Shown here piece by piece: positions 35,646-47,185 of a stretch of DNA of 64,000 bases (within the stretch, counting starts at the first letter, position 1; each line of letters begins with the position of its first letter). The stretch is from Bacteroidota bacterium (GTDB lineage: Bacteria; Bacteroidota; Bacteroidia; 2-12-FULL-35-15). The notes under the pieces are model-generated. The model was not told where the DNA came from, ran no database searches, and saw only the letters and a program-made list of their open reading frames with translations. Where the stretch lies: contig JAOQAG010000001.1 in the NCBI GenBank assembly GCA_025963715.1, forward strand, positions 152,333 to 216,332. Reading direction: 5' to 3'. The position numbers and the translations under genes were made by a program.

Positions 35646-36025
35646 AAATTTAGTTTTGCATTAGAGAAATGTAGGTTTTGTTTGAATCTTTAGAAGCATA
35701 AAATCGAATGGGGCTTTATTTCATCCTCTTTTCTTTTTGTCTTGAAACAAAAGAAACAATCCCGCAAACATTCTGCTGTCGCTTTTTCAAAACAATAACA
35801 TGCTCATTCTGCAGACTCTTTCGGCCTGTTCAGTAATAGCGGGAATAAGCGCCAGAAAAATCATAACTACGAAGTGATCAAGCGCATGCGCGAAATTAAC
35901 CGCGGTTTTCCTGCAGCGCCAGCGGAAGGAAAAATTACCTTACAGGCAGAAAAGGTTTTTGCTACTTTTTGCCTTCAAAAAGTAGAGGTAAAACCTACAT
36001 TTTACTAACACAAAATCTAAAATTT
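35646..36025 (+). mobile_element. Small element E1 with terminal inverted repeats (MITE-like)
   Basis: A 380-bp non-coding element. Left end 35646-35679 (AAATTTAGTTTTGCATTAG, then AAATGTAGGTTTT) is the approximate complement of right end 35990-36025 (AAAACCTACATTTTACTAA, then AAATCTAAAATTT). Inside, 35809-35985 holds a core shared with E2 and with copies at 52858-53038 and 60523-60692, including GCGCATGCGCGAAATTAACC and a hairpin CTACTTTTTG-CCTT-CAAAAAGTAG. A second hairpin (CTTTTTGTCTTG) lies near the left end at 35742-35765. No transposase is encoded. Confidence 0.7.
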
Positions 36026-36048
36026 CTGCTAATTGCCTGTATATAAAC

Positions 36049-36079
36049 TTGCTTTGCAATAAATAATGAATTAAATTTG
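36049..36079 (+). promoter_or_regulatory. Predicted promoter of the 36107-37576 gene
   Basis: TTG (36049-36051, in AAACTTG), 20-nt spacer, TAAATTTG (36072-36079). The paralogue at 38467 has the same arrangement. Confidence 0.6.
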
Positions 36080-36106
36080 GTTTGAACAAACTAAAAACTT
36101 GCAATC

Positions 36107-37576
36107 ATGATAAAAAAATACTCTTTACTCACAGCAGCGTTTTTTGCCTTATTTTCTCTTCGTACAGAGAAAGCAAACGCGCAAATATCGGGCACTGATG
36201 CCTATATACAAGGAACAAGCGTGGAGCTGGGTATTGCCGGTGCCGGTGGTTTTGAAGGCGCTAATACCACCACATCACCTGTACCTGCCGGAATGCATTT
36301 CCGCTCCAATACTAACTTTTTTGGTTTTGTTGCCAATCCGCAGCTGAATTCCTGGGCTACATTCGACGGCGATTATTTTACACCGGGCACTCCTGAAAAT
36401 GGCTGGGGCTTCGAGATCGGCGCCAGTGGCGGTGCTATCGGAAACAACAACTGCACCGGCCCGAATGATATGGTGGGAACCAGCATTACGTATTCGCATA
36501 TCGGAACGGTGTATAGTGTTGATTGGGAAGGCGATGCTACATCGGGCACCGACCTGCATTTTAAGATCAATTATTTATTGAACCAAACCGACTTGTTTTA
36601 TACAACCACGGTGTGGATCACCAATAACAGCCTGGATACTATTCCTGATCTGTATTTTTACAGAAATCTTGATCCAGATAACAATGTGACCTTAACAAGT
36701 GATTATGTAACCGGCAATCTGATTGTGGACCAAACACCTGCAAATGGCGGGAGCAGTGTAGCCAATGTAAGCGCTACACAATCGCTGCCATGGTCTTCTT
36801 ATGTTGCTTTGGTGGGAGATCCTTCGTTTAAAGCGGGCTTTGGCGGTTTCAGCAACCGCGATGCTTCCGATATGTTTAACGGAACCGGCTTTACACAAAA
36901 CGTAGGCGGCACGGATACCGCTGATGTGGCCATTTACCTTGCCTGCGATATTCAAAACCTGTTACCTGCAGATGTTAGTACACATACGCATCGTTCCACT
37001 GTAGCCCCGAACACACGTTGTTTCCGTTTCATCACCTCATTTGATCCTAACGCTACTGTTTGCGCTGTACGTGGATTACAACAGGTGTCACAGGCGGGAT
37101 ATCCAACCGTAAGTTCTACCAGCTCAGCATTTGTACTTACAGGTGGAAGTCCTGCAGGCGGTACCTATAGCGGTACAGGTGTAAGCGGCAACATGTTTGA
37201 TCCTGCAACCAGCGGACCGGGCCTGTTTGATATTATTTATTCGTATACGGATTCTACCGGTTGTACCGGAATGGCTGTATCGCAGATGCATGTGGCGGAT
37301 GCTACCACCGGCGTGGCTGCAAATACCATGAATGCACACGTTAATTTGTATCCAAACCCGTTCAGCGATGAAACCACTATTTCTGTTGGCACTTCTGTTA
37401 AATTAGACAATGCATCGGTACACATTTATGACATGGTTGGAAAAGAAGTGAAAGTAGTAGCTGCCACTTCCAATGAAATCAAGATCGACCGTAAAGGATT
37501 AGCAGGCGGAATGTATTTTTACAAGCTGATCAACAACAATCAGCAAATTGCTTCCGGTAAAATGATCATCAAATAA
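36107..37576 (+). CDS. Secreted T9SS type A cargo protein, paralogue 1 of 3
   Basis: A 489-residue protein: signal peptide (residues 1-25, ending KANAQ), a domain of about 290 residues shared with the proteins at 38467 and 53336 (GTDAYIQGTSVELGIAGAGG, later FFGFVANPQL, YFTPGTPENGWGFEIG, DLYFYRNLDPDNN and KAGFGGFSNRDASDMF), a short spacer with Ig-like strands, and an 80-residue type A sorting domain (VNLYPNPFSDETTISV to SGKMIIK). Nearly every block is conserved in the 38467 product. The shared domain is not one I recognise. Surface delivery through T9SS is well supported; the role, perhaps adhesion or a structural coat, is unknown. Preceded by element E1, followed by a terminator. Confidence 0.88.
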   Translation: MIKKYSLLTAAFFALFSLRTEKANAQISGTDAYIQGTSVELGIAGAGGFEGANTTTSPVPAGMHFRSNTNFFGFVANPQLNSWATFDGDYFTPGTPENGWGFEIGASGGAIGNNNCTGPNDMVGTSITYSHIGTVYSVDWEGDATSGTDLHFKINYLLNQTDLFYTTTVWITNNSLDTIPDLYFYRNLDPDNNVTLTSDYVTGNLIVDQTPANGGSSVANVSATQSLPWSSYVALVGDPSFKAGFGGFSNRDASDMFNGTGFTQNVGGTDTADVAIYLACDIQNLLPADVSTHTHRSTVAPNTRCFRFITSFDPNATVCAVRGLQQVSQAGYPTVSSTSSAFVLTGGSPAGGTYSGTGVSGNMFDPATSGPGLFDIIYSYTDSTGCTGMAVSQMHVADATTGVAANTMNAHVNLYPNPFSDETTISVGTSVKLDNASVHIYDMVGKEVKVVAATSNEIKIDRKGLAGGMYFYKLINNNQQIASGKMIIK

Positions 37577-37602
37577 ATTTTTAATAATAATTCCAATAAA
37601 AG

Positions 37603-37633
37603 AAACGAAGGTGAGATCCACCTTCGTTTTTTT
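37603..37633 (+). terminator. Terminator of T9SS paralogue 1
   Basis: Stem AAACGAAGGTG / CACCTTCGTTT around AGATC, then a T run. The terminator of paralogue 2 has the same stem. Confidence 0.9.
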
Positions 37634-37693
37634 GTTTGTAAAAAGTCTAAATGGGTACCGGGAATTTTATATCAAAATAAAATCACTTTAAAA

Positions 37694-37787
37694 ACGTCAT
37701 TGCGAGGGCTTTTCGCCCTAAGCAATCTCATTCTGGTTTATATTCTGGTGTGAGATTGCTTCGGGCGAAAAGCCCTCGCAATGACGT
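37694..37787. repeat. Long hairpin, CGTCATTGCGAGGGC family
   Basis: Arms ACGTCATTGCGAGGGCTTTT and its complement ending CGCAATGACGT, as in the inner hairpin of the element at 1379-1569, but without that element's terminal repeats. Confidence 0.85.
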
Positions 37788-37829
37788 GCTAGTTTAAAAA
37801 ATCCAATAAAAATAAAACAGACATCCTAT

Positions 37830-38366
37830 AAATTTTGGTCTTGCATTAGAAAAATCTAGGTTTTATCTCTACCTTTTACTTTTTGAAGGCAAAAAGTAAC
37901 AATCCGCCGCGGCGGACTGCCTGTAATGTAATTTTTCCTTCCGCTGGCGCTGTAGGAAAACCGCGGTTAATTTCGCGCATGCGGTGGATCGCTTCGTAGC
38001 TATGATTTTTCTGGCGCTTATTCCCGCTATTACTGAACAGGCTGAAAGAGTCTGCAGAATGAGTATCCTATTGTTTTTACAAATTGGCAGCAGCATGTTT
38101 GAGAGACGGAGCACGATTTTAATTCACCCCGATCCGAAGGGAGTAAGAAAAATAAATTCAGAAGGGCGCGGTGGCCGGAACAAGTAGCGGGGACGCGTCG
38201 GATGGTGCGTGGTCCGCCGCGGCGGATTGTTCTTGTCCCGCAGGTGCGGGATTGCTTCTTTTTGTTTCAAGACAAAAAGAAAAGAAGATGAAATGAAGCC
38301 GCATTTTTATACTTCTAAGGATTCAAACAAAAACCTGCATTTTACTGATGCAAAATCTAAACTTTC
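37830..38366 (-). mobile_element. Small element E2 with terminal inverted repeats, inverted relative to E1
   Basis: A 537-bp element. Left end 37830-37864 (GGTCTTGCATTAG, AGGTTTT) and right end 38330-38366 (AAAACCTGCATTTTACTGA, then GCAAAATCTAAAC) match the ends of E1. The core runs opposite to E1 and, compared with it, holds about 150 bp extra around 38080-38250, including two CCGCCGCGGCGG palindromes (37904-37917, 38213-38226). The hairpin TTCTTTTTGT-TTCAAG-ACAAAAAGAA lies near 38258-38285. No transposase. A spurious 81-codon frame on the minus strand lies inside. Confidence 0.7.
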
Positions 38367-38397
38367 TAATACTCATTAACTCAAATCATTCTCAAAC

Positions 38398-38428
38398 TTG
38401 TTTTTTTAGCAATAATGAGTTAGATTTG
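38398..38428 (+). promoter_or_regulatory. Predicted promoter of the 38467-39945 gene
   Basis: TTG (38398-38400, in AAACTTG), 20-nt spacer, TAGATTTG (38421-38428). Confidence 0.6.
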
Positions 38429-38466
38429 AATAAGGGAAAAAATAAACAAACAAAAAACTGTTAATC

Positions 38467-39945
38467 ATGATAAAAAAATACTCTTCACTTATAGCGGTGG
38501 TCATCACATTAGCTGTATCGTACACAGAAAATGCACATGCGCAGATCTCAGGCACAGAAGCCTATATCAAAGGAAATTATGTAGAAATAGGCATTGCGGG
38601 ACTTGGCGGATATGAAGGCGCGGACATGACGACCGGACCTGTTCCGGCGGGAATGCACCCGCGATCGGGAGGTACCAATTTTTTTGGATTTGTTGCCAAT
38701 CCGCAAATGAACGGCTGGGCATCTTCCGCTTATGACGGTGATTTTTTTACGCCGGGAAGTCCTGAAAATGGCTGGGGAATTAAGATCGGCTCAGCGGGAA
38801 CTACTATTGCTACTAATAATTGTGAGGGCAATCACGAAATGCAGGGCGTGATCACGTCTTATACATATACTGCACCTTATTACAGTGTGGATTGGGAAGG
38901 CGATGATACAACAGGTGGAGCAAACCTGCACATCAAGATCAATTATTTGCTGGATGAAAATGCATTTTTTTATACTACTACGGTATGGATCACCAACAAT
39001 TCGGCTGATACGATCCCTCACCTTTATTTTTACCGCAATGTGGATCCGGATAATAACGAATCGCTTACCAGTAATTTTGTAACCACCAATACCATTGTGG
39101 ATCAGGCACCGGCATACGGCGGCTCTACAGTGGCAACAGTAAGCGCTGTTCAATACACACCGTTCACTTCTTATTTTTCCTTTATCGGCGATACCACTTT
39201 TAAAGCGGGTTTTGGCGGTTTCAGCAACCGCGATGCGGAAGATATGTTTAACGGAGTTGCAGGCTATTCACAAATAGTGAGCAGTACAAACACATCGGAT
39301 CAGGCGGTTTACCTGGCTTCCGATATTCAAAATTTAATGCCCGGCGATACCAGCGCAAATTCGCACCGCTCCACAGTTGCTTCCAATACGCGCTCTTTCC
39401 ACTTTATAACTTCATTTGATTCAACAGCAACTCTTTGTGCTGTGCGCTCAATGCAGGTAACGCAGGTTTCGTACCCGGAATTAAGTACCACCAGCTCTGC
39501 AATTGCACTTTTGGGAAGTCCGGCTGGCGGAACGTTTATAGGAACAGGCGTAAGCGGAACAACGTTTGATCCTGCAGTAAGCGGCACCGGCACATTTGAT
39601 ATTATTTATTCTTATTCCGATTCTACCGGTTGTACCGGAACGGCTGTATCGCAAATCCATGTAGCGGATGTTACAACCGGTTTTGCAGCAAACGCAATGA
39701 ATGCACGTGTGAGCCTGTATCCAAATCCGTTTACTGATGAAACCACTATTTCTGTTGGTGCTTCCGTTAAATTAGAAAACGCATCGGTACACATTTACGA
39801 TGTGCTTGGAAAAGAAGTGAAAGTAGTAGCTGCTAATTCCAATGAAATCAAGATCGACCGTAAAGGATTAGCAGGCGGAATGTATTTTTACAAGCTGATC
39901 AATAACAACCAGCAAATTGCTTCCGGTAAAATGATGATCAAATAA
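38467..39945 (+). CDS. Secreted T9SS type A cargo protein, paralogue 2 of 3
   Basis: A 492-residue close paralogue of the 36107 product: signal peptide MIKKYSSLIAVVITLAVSYT (cleavage near AHAQ), the same roughly 290-residue domain (EAYIKGNYVEIGIAGLGG, FFTPGSPENGWGIKIG, LYFYRNVDPDNN) and an almost identical type A sorting domain (VSLYPNPFTDETTISVGA to SGKMMIK). The gene, its promoter spacing and its terminator stem are all duplicated from or with paralogue 1. The sorting domains are far more alike than the N-terminal regions, which suggests recent duplication plus divergence, or gene conversion of the 3' end. Function unknown; surface protein. Confidence 0.88.
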   Translation: MIKKYSSLIAVVITLAVSYTENAHAQISGTEAYIKGNYVEIGIAGLGGYEGADMTTGPVPAGMHPRSGGTNFFGFVANPQMNGWASSAYDGDFFTPGSPENGWGIKIGSAGTTIATNNCEGNHEMQGVITSYTYTAPYYSVDWEGDDTTGGANLHIKINYLLDENAFFYTTTVWITNNSADTIPHLYFYRNVDPDNNESLTSNFVTTNTIVDQAPAYGGSTVATVSAVQYTPFTSYFSFIGDTTFKAGFGGFSNRDAEDMFNGVAGYSQIVSSTNTSDQAVYLASDIQNLMPGDTSANSHRSTVASNTRSFHFITSFDSTATLCAVRSMQVTQVSYPELSTTSSAIALLGSPAGGTFIGTGVSGTTFDPAVSGTGTFDIIYSYSDSTGCTGTAVSQIHVADVTTGFAANAMNARVSLYPNPFTDETTISVGASVKLENASVHIYDVLGKEVKVVAANSNEIKIDRKGLAGGMYFYKLINNNQQIASGKMMIK

Positions 39946-39969
39946 TTTTTTAATAAAATCCCAATAAAA

Positions 39970-40000
39970 AAACGAAGGTGTGATCCACCTTCGTTTTTTT
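39970..40000 (+). terminator. Terminator of T9SS paralogue 2
   Basis: Stem AAACGAAGGTG / CACCTTCGTTT (39970-39980 with 39986-39996), seven T residues. Confidence 0.9.
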
Positions 40001-40137
40001 GTTGTAATAAAGTAAGTGATATTGAACTTAACCATCGCTTCAAAAAGCGAAAGAAAGCTTAGAAAAAATAAATTATTCAATTGATTATTCAAGAAAAAAT
40101 TATCAATTTTACTTATCACAAAAAAGGGAGCGAACGC

Positions 40138-40830
40138 ATGAACTGTATTGTTGTAGATGATAATAAAATGGCCAGAAAAGCACTCGTGTCTTTGGTTTCG
40201 GGGATCAGTTTTTTAAATCTGAAACACGAATGCGACAATGCCATTACGGCCTTTAATATTTTAAAGGAAGAGAACATCGACCTGGTGTTCCTTGATATTG
40301 AAATGCCGGAAATGACTGGGTTGGAGTTACTGAAAAACCTGGAGAAACGTCCCATCGTTATTTTATGCACTGCAAAAGAAAAATATGCAGTGGAAGCGTT
40401 TGAGCTGAATGTGGCCGATTATATTGTAAAACCATACACCACAGCACGTTTTTTAGCAGCCGTGGATCGTGCAAAAGAAATATTTGACAGCAAACAGCAG
40501 CAGGTGGATGCTTCTGAAAAAGAATATATTTTTATCCGTTCCAACGCGGTGCTGACGAAGATCGTCATCAATGATATATCTTATATACAGGCGCTGGGCG
40601 ATTACATCAATATTTTTGTAAACGATAAACGCCATACCGTTCACATGACATTGAGGGGAATAGAGGAGAAGCTGCCGGTGGACAAGTTCTACCGGGTACA
40701 CCGCTCGTACCTGATCAACCTTGATAAAATAGATTTTATTGAAAAAGAAACGGCTTACATTGATAAACATCCGATCCCGATCGGTGAGCAAAACAAACAA
40801 ACGCTGCTGAAACGGCTGAATTTAATCTGA
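40138..40830 (+). CDS. LytTR-type response regulator
   Basis: A 230-residue regulator starting at MNCIVVDDNKMARK (40138); the frame opens at 40081 without a better start. Residues 1-118 are a receiver domain, with acidic pocket DD at 7-8, phospho-acceptor Asp 53 (LVFLDIEMPEM), Thr in LCTAKE and Lys in YIVKPY. Residues 130-230 are a LytTR DNA-binding domain (FIRSNAVLTKIVINDISYIQ, FYRVHRSYLINLDKI). LytTR regulators usually pair with a LytS-type histidine kinase; none is adjacent. Two hybrid kinases follow on the opposite strand but belong to another type, so the cognate kinase is probably elsewhere. Confidence 0.93.
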   Translation: MNCIVVDDNKMARKALVSLVSGISFLNLKHECDNAITAFNILKEENIDLVFLDIEMPEMTGLELLKNLEKRPIVILCTAKEKYAVEAFELNVADYIVKPYTTARFLAAVDRAKEIFDSKQQQVDASEKEYIFIRSNAVLTKIVINDISYIQALGDYINIFVNDKRHTVHMTLRGIEEKLPVDKFYRVHRSYLINLDKIDFIEKETAYIDKHPIPIGEQNKQTLLKRLNLI

Positions 40831-40860
40831 GGATAAAGTTTGCAACCATTTATTTTTTTC

Positions 40861-41101
40861 TACCACATAAGGCACAAAGAACACATTAGGTTTTACCCGG
40901 AAGTACTGCATTTTTTTGAACCACAAAAGAAAACAAAAGAATCAAAAGGCAAGATGTAACATACCAACGTGCAGTATTTGTTTTACACACAGTTTAACAC
41001 ACGCTGGTTCTTTTGATTCTTTTGTTTTCTTTTGTGGTTCAAAATTACACGTTGATAAGGTCAAGCTTGCCTTATGTGTTCTTTGTGCCTTATGTGGTTT
41101 A
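40861..41101. repeat. Nested double inverted repeat
   Basis: Outer arms ACCACATAAGGCACAAAGAA (from 40862) and its complement (to about 41098). Inner arms TGAACCACAAAAGAAAACAA (from 40917) and its complement (to about 41041). The centre carries a partially palindromic AACATACCAACGTGC-type spacer. No gene seen. The words resemble the CTTTGTGG strings of the modules at 25.8-28.4 kb. Confidence 0.8.
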
Positions 41102-41164
41102 ATTTTATAATTATGCTATTGCGATAGAAATTAAACGTTGTAATCCAACATTCAGCACCCTGAT

Positions 41165-43021
<1,857 letters not shown>

Positions 43022-43085
43022 ACGTTGTAAATAGCTATATAACCAGGAGTAAAAAAATGCAGTTGTTATTATAAAAATAATTGAA

Positions 43086-43184
43086 ATCGGAAAGTTTATA
43101 CCAAGCTTATAACTATTTTAATTGAAAAGCCCTCGCAATGACGTTCTTAAAATAATTTCTTTTCATGGTGCAAAGTTCCGGATA
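43086..43184. mobile_element. Truncated relative of the 1379-1569 element
   Basis: A 99-bp element with the same ends (ATCGGAAAGTTTATACCAA and TGGTGCAAAGTTCCGGATA) but only one arm of the inner hairpin (GCCCTCGCAATGACG). Confidence 0.6.
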
Positions 43185-43256
43185 CTCATTAAAAATAATT
43201 TAATAAACCCTGTGTTGCCCTAAAATTGTCCTGTTTGGCAGATAGTATCGGCGAAA

Positions 43257-43292
43257 GGGGAAAAAAAATAGCCGGGAGATCCCGGCTATTTT
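43257..43292 (-). terminator. Terminator of the 43317-46511 kinase gene
   Basis: Stem AAAATAGCCGGG / CCCGGCTATTTT (43265-43276 with 43281-43292) around AGAT; on the minus strand it is followed by a T run. Confidence 0.9.
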
Positions 43293-43316
43293 AAATTGTA
43301 AATGAAGGTGTATTTA

Positions 43317-46300
43317 TTACATCCTTTTTAATTCGTCCTTTAACTCTTCCTGTGCTTTGAAACAGCCTTCCACAATCACTTCCAGCTTTTTCCTGATCAG
43401 GTTAAATTGCTGTTCTTCGGCAGCCAGCAGCTCCACTTCCTTTAAGCTGTCGGTGAGTGCTGCCGGAAAACCCACAAAGCTCAATGATGTTTGCAGGCTG
43501 TGCGCAATTGCGCGGATCTGCGAATAACTGTTTTCTTTCAGACCTTTTTCAATTGCTGCAAGATCTATCGGTGTTTGTTCCAGGAAGATCTCGAGCATTT
43601 CTTTAATGAAGGATAATTTTCCTTCCGAAAATTCTTTCATGTAGCTCAGGTCCGTAAACTTTTTTTCGCCTGTTTTTTGGTTCGCAGTTGCTACAGGCAA
43701 AGGATAAATATCCGCTTTATTTAAAAAACGGTACATGATGTTCATCAGCAATTCCGGCTTGAACGGTTTGGTAATGTAATCGTCCATACCCATGGCTATG
43801 CAGCGTTCCTGTTCGCCTGCAAGCGCATTGGCCGTCATGGCAATGATAGGCGTTGTCAGTGCCAGTTCCCTGCGGATTTTTTTAGTAGCCTGGTAACCGT
43901 CCAGCACCGGCATTTGTATGTCCATCAAAATAATATCGAATCGCTCCTCTTTTAATAGATCCACTGCGACCTGCCCGTTTTCAGCAATTTTAGTATTAAA
44001 TCCTTCGTTTTTCAGCAAGGTCATGGCCAGTTTTTGATTAAGCGGATTGTCTTCCACGATCAACACTTTTTTTCCTTTAAAAACTCCCGGAATTTTTGGT
44101 TCGCTTTTTTCAGAAGGAACATACGCCAGCTGATCCGTAATATCAAACCCGATGGTGAAGGAAAATTCAGATCCTTTGTTCGCTTCGCTGGTCACTGTAA
44201 TTTCGCCACCCTGCAATTCCACCAGTCTTTTTGCGATGGACAATCCTAGCCCTGTACCGCCAAAATTGCGGGTGATCTCGCTGTCGGCCTGTGTAAAGCG
44301 GTCAAAGATCTTATCGATCTTTTCCTGCGGAATGCCAATGCCGGTATCTTTTACAGACAAGCGTAATTTTACTTTTTGCTCCGACCGTTCAACTACAAGG
44401 CAATCCACAATAACGCTGCCCTGGCTGGTAAATTTCACCGCATTGCCGATCAGGTTCATCATGATCTGGTTCATCCGGGTGGGATCGCCGCTTACCATCG
44501 GCGGAATCTTCGGATCGATGGAAATAAATAATTTAAGATTTTTGCTTTGCGCTTTCGCGAAAAACATCGTGTAAACGGAGTGTAACAACTGCTGCGGACT
44601 AAACGGCACTTTTTGGATGTTGAGCATCCCGGCTTCGATCTTCGAAAAATCAAGAATGTCGTTGATGATCGTCAGCAAATTTTTACCGGAAGTATCAATG
44701 GCGTCGAGGTAATCTTTTTGTTGTTCGGTCAGCTTCGTTTGTTCCAGGAGATCGGCAAATCCAAGCATGGCATTAAGCGGTGTGCGGATCTCGTGGCTCA
44801 TGTTGGCCAGGAACGAGCTTTTTGAAAGTGTGGCTTGTTCCGCATCGCGTTTGGCTTCCATTAATTGGACTTCAATTTTTTTTCGCTCGGTAATGTCCTG
44901 GAACGCCGAAATCGCCTGTAAACGGCCTTCAACGGTAATAAACTCGATGGAAGTGAGGCAGTAAATCTCATCCCCGTTTTTTTTGTAAGCGCGTATTTCT
45001 TTGTCTTTGATGCGCCCGGTACGTCTTACTTCCTCCATATTTTCGTCGCGTATTTTCTGGTCTTTGATGATTAGCAGCTCCGCAGCCGTTTTCCCGATCA
45101 CCTCGTCGCGCTCATAACCAAAAGTATTAAGAAAGGCGTTGTTCACAAGGTTCAGCTCGGAGGAATCCACATTGGCAATGTTGATCCCGATGGGGCTGTT
45201 GTAAAACAAGCTGGTAAACCGGTCGTTGCTTATTTTAACGGCTTTTTCCAGCTCCTTGCGCTCAGTAATATCAATGTAGCTCGTCAGGTAAAAATCTTCG
45301 CCGCCAATGTCGATCCTGTTTACCGATCCCAGGATGGTCAGCTCTTTTCCGGTCCTGCTCAGGCAATGGATCTCCTCATAGGCATACGAACCTTTTTCAC
45401 GCAACAGTGCGGTAATCCTGTCGCGTTCTTCCGGCGAACTCAATTGCAGCTCCTGCGAATTTTTACCCAATACCTGGCTATCCGATTCAAATTCAAATGT
45501 TTTAAGGAACGTACTGTTTACATTCACATAGCGGCGGTCGGTAGTGGAGGTGATCACCATTCCAACCGGGCTGTCTTTAAAAATATTGAAAAAACGCTCG
45601 TTGCTTTTTTGCAGGCTTTCCTCAATTTTTTTTGCATCCGTTATATCATTCGTGATCGTGCCAATGCCATAAACCCCGCCTTCGTGATTGAGTAAAGGGA
45701 ACATGTGGCTGATGTAATGAATGGTATTTTCGCCTTCGCCGAGATGATGTTCCCGTACAATTAATTTCTGTTCTTTCAGCACCCTTGTATTGTCTTCCAC
45801 AATGGGATCAAGAATGTTTTTCGGAAAAAGATCATTGTTGGTACGCCCGATCACTTCCGCTGCTTTTTTACCGAATAATTTTTCCGCATTGTTGTTGATA
45901 TACAGGAAAACGCCATTTGTATCCTTCATGGTAATAATGGAAGGACTGTTCTCAAAAAACGTGTACATCAGGTCATTCGACTTTACAATAGTTTGTTTTT
46001 CACCTTCTGCTTTATTTCGTTCTTTGCGTAATTCGAGGTTGGTCACCACTTCATTCGCCAGTATAACCAATGCTTCCCGCTGATCTTTCGTTAGTTTTTT
46101 AGGTACGGTATCGATCACGCAAAGCGTTCCCATGTTAAAGCCATCGGGAGTGCGGAGCGGAGCACCGGCATAAAAACGAATGTTGGGATTGTCTGTTACC
46201 AGTGGATTTTTTGCAAAGCGTTTGTCTTTTAAAGCATTTTCAACTTCAAAGATCTCATCGCCCATGATGGCATATTTGCAAAAGGAAATTTCGGGCGGCA

Positions 46301-46511
46301 TTTCCTGTGCATTCAGCCCAATGTGGGATTTAAACCATTGCCTGTCTTCATCAATCAGGTTGATCAGTGTGATCGGCGTATTGCAGATAATGGAGGCAAG
46401 GCGGGTAATATCATCAAACTGTTTCTCCGGCAGTGTATCCAGGATCGTGTATGATTTCAACCGTTCCAGTCGTTGCTGCTCATTATCGGACAATGGTTTG
46501 CTTTTGGTCAT
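43317..46511 (-). CDS. Soluble hybrid histidine kinase: GAF, three PAS, HisKA, HATPase, REC, HPt
   Basis: A 1064-residue cytoplasmic kinase with no membrane helix. Domain order: GAF-like (about 30-165), three PAS domains (175-295, 300-420, 425-545), dimerisation domain with His 573, ATPase domain (about 670-800), receiver with phospho-acceptor Asp 864, and a C-terminal HPt domain with His 1004 ([12 protein letters not shown]). This is a complete internal phosphorelay, His to Asp to His, needing only a terminal response regulator. The GAF domain matches those of Bacteroidota light or chemical sensors ([20 protein letters not shown]), but it lacks a bilin-binding Cys context I could identify. 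Candidate partner regulators are at 40138 and 47823; pairing is untested. Confidence 0.94.
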   Translation of the reverse strand: MTKSKPLSDNEQQRLERLKSYTILDTLPEKQFDDITRLASIICNTPITLINLIDEDRQWFKSHIGLNAQEMPPEISFCKYAIMGDEIFEVENALKDKRFAKNPLVTDNPNIRFYAGAPLRTPDGFNMGTLCVIDTVPKKLTKDQREALVILANEVVTNLELRKERNKAEGEKQTIVKSNDLMYTFFENSPSIITMKDTNGVFLYINNNAEKLFGKKAAEVIGRTNNDLFPKNILDPIVEDNTRVLKEQKLIVREHHLGEGENTIHYISHMFPLLNHEGGVYGIGTITNDITDAKKIEESLQKSNERFFNIFKDSPVGMVITSTTDRRYVNVNSTFLKTFEFESDSQVLGKNSQELQLSSPEERDRITALLREKGSYAYEEIHCLSRTGKELTILGSVNRIDIGGEDFYLTSYIDITERKELEKAVKISNDRFTSLFYNSPIGINIANVDSSELNLVNNAFLNTFGYERDEVIGKTAAELLIIKDQKIRDENMEEVRRTGRIKDKEIRAYKKNGDEIYCLTSIEFITVEGRLQAISAFQDITERKKIEVQLMEAKRDAEQATLSKSSFLANMSHEIRTPLNAMLGFADLLEQTKLTEQQKDYLDAIDTSGKNLLTIINDILDFSKIEAGMLNIQKVPFSPQQLLHSVYTMFFAKAQSKNLKLFISIDPKIPPMVSGDPTRMNQIMMNLIGNAVKFTSQGSVIVDCLVVERSEQKVKLRLSVKDTGIGIPQEKIDKIFDRFTQADSEITRNFGGTGLGLSIAKRLVELQGGEITVTSEANKGSEFSFTIGFDITDQLAYVPSEKSEPKIPGVFKGKKVLIVEDNPLNQKLAMTLLKNEGFNTKIAENGQVAVDLLKEERFDIILMDIQMPVLDGYQATKKIRRELALTTPIIAMTANALAGEQERCIAMGMDDYITKPFKPELLMNIMYRFLNKADIYPLPVATANQKTGEKKFTDLSYMKEFSEGKLSFIKEMLEIFLEQTPIDLAAIEKGLKENSYSQIRAIAHSLQTSLSFVGFPAALTDSLKEVELLAAEEQQFNLIRKKLEVIVEGCFKAQEELKDELKRM

Positions 46512-46640
46512 GTATGATCTTATTAATAATACCGAAATTACGAATTACTTGCAACTGCAAAGCCACAGATTCACAGATTCTTTAATTGAAAAGGTGTTGC
46601 TGTGGGAAAATGTTGTTTTTTACCAGATTTACGAATAATA

Positions 46641-46739
46641 CTGTCATCCCGTCCGCCGCGGCGGATTGCGGGATCCCGTAAATGCTTGTAGTCTTTAATT
46701 AACCGATCCCGCAATCCGCCGCGGCGGACGGGATGACAG
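46641..46739. repeat. Perfect 35-bp inverted repeat
   Basis: Arms 46641-46675 (CTGTCATCCCGTCCGCCGCG, then the palindrome continues) and 46705-46739 are exact complements around a 29-nt loop. It joins the GGGATGAC and CCGCCGCGGCGG words seen elsewhere. Folded as RNA or cruciform it would be very stable. Confidence 0.9.
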
Positions 46740-46813
46740 CTCTGGAGAGAATTTCTATTTCCACATCAACATTGTTCTACAACGGCACCATTGAAAATTG
46801 TATTTCACAGATG

Positions 46814-47044
46814 AAAAGCCCTCGCAATGACGTTCTTAAATAATTTCTTTTCATGGTGCAAAGTTCCGGATACTCAATAATTTTTTATTAAATCCTCCTT
46901 TGATAGATTTGCAGCAATCAAATCATAATTTTCAATCATAAGCGCCACAGGCGATCTTTTTTACATCATAAAAATCATTTTTGATCTGCGTTTCTGTACA
47001 CAGCATCGTTTTTTGAGTGTCTGCTACATTTATCAGCCTGATTG
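46814..47044. repeat. Composite repeat, inverted copy of the 1161-1440 region
   Basis: 46897-47044 is the inverted copy of 1161-1308, and 46814-46872 is half of the 1379-1569 element; the order matches locus 1, which has about 70 bp more between the two parts. A stray terminal-repeat word (TGGTATAAACTTTCCGAT) lies at 47056-47073. No gene seen in 46512-47185. Confidence 0.75.
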
Positions 47045-47131
47045 TTTTTTTAAAATGGTATAAACTTTCCGATTTTACTTAATTTTTTAGCATTGAATTC
47101 ATTTCATTTCAGGAAATAAAAAACATCATGC

Positions 47132-47165
47132 GTACATATACATGATGTTCTTTTTTCATTTTCAA
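47132..47165 (-). terminator. Probable terminator of the VOC gene
   Basis: Stem AACATCATG / CATGATGTT (47132-47140 with 47151-47159); A/T-rich on both sides, so it may work in both directions. Confidence 0.6.
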
Positions 47166-47185
47166 TTGTCAAATTCCATTTTCAA

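Noticed and set aside
37869..38114. An 81-codon minus-strand frame inside element E2, with relatives at 52821-53048 (75 codons) and 60431-60694 (87 codons) that end in a similar FLPSKS-type tail.
   Set aside because: The frames fall exactly on the dispersed repeat and the shared protein end is just the hairpin read in frame. The E1 copy has an internal stop, so coding is not conserved.
35646..38366. A composite transposon carrying the T9SS gene between E1 and E2.
   Set aside because: No transposase, no clear target-site duplication and the gene's paralogue lies outside; kept as a possibility in the findings only.
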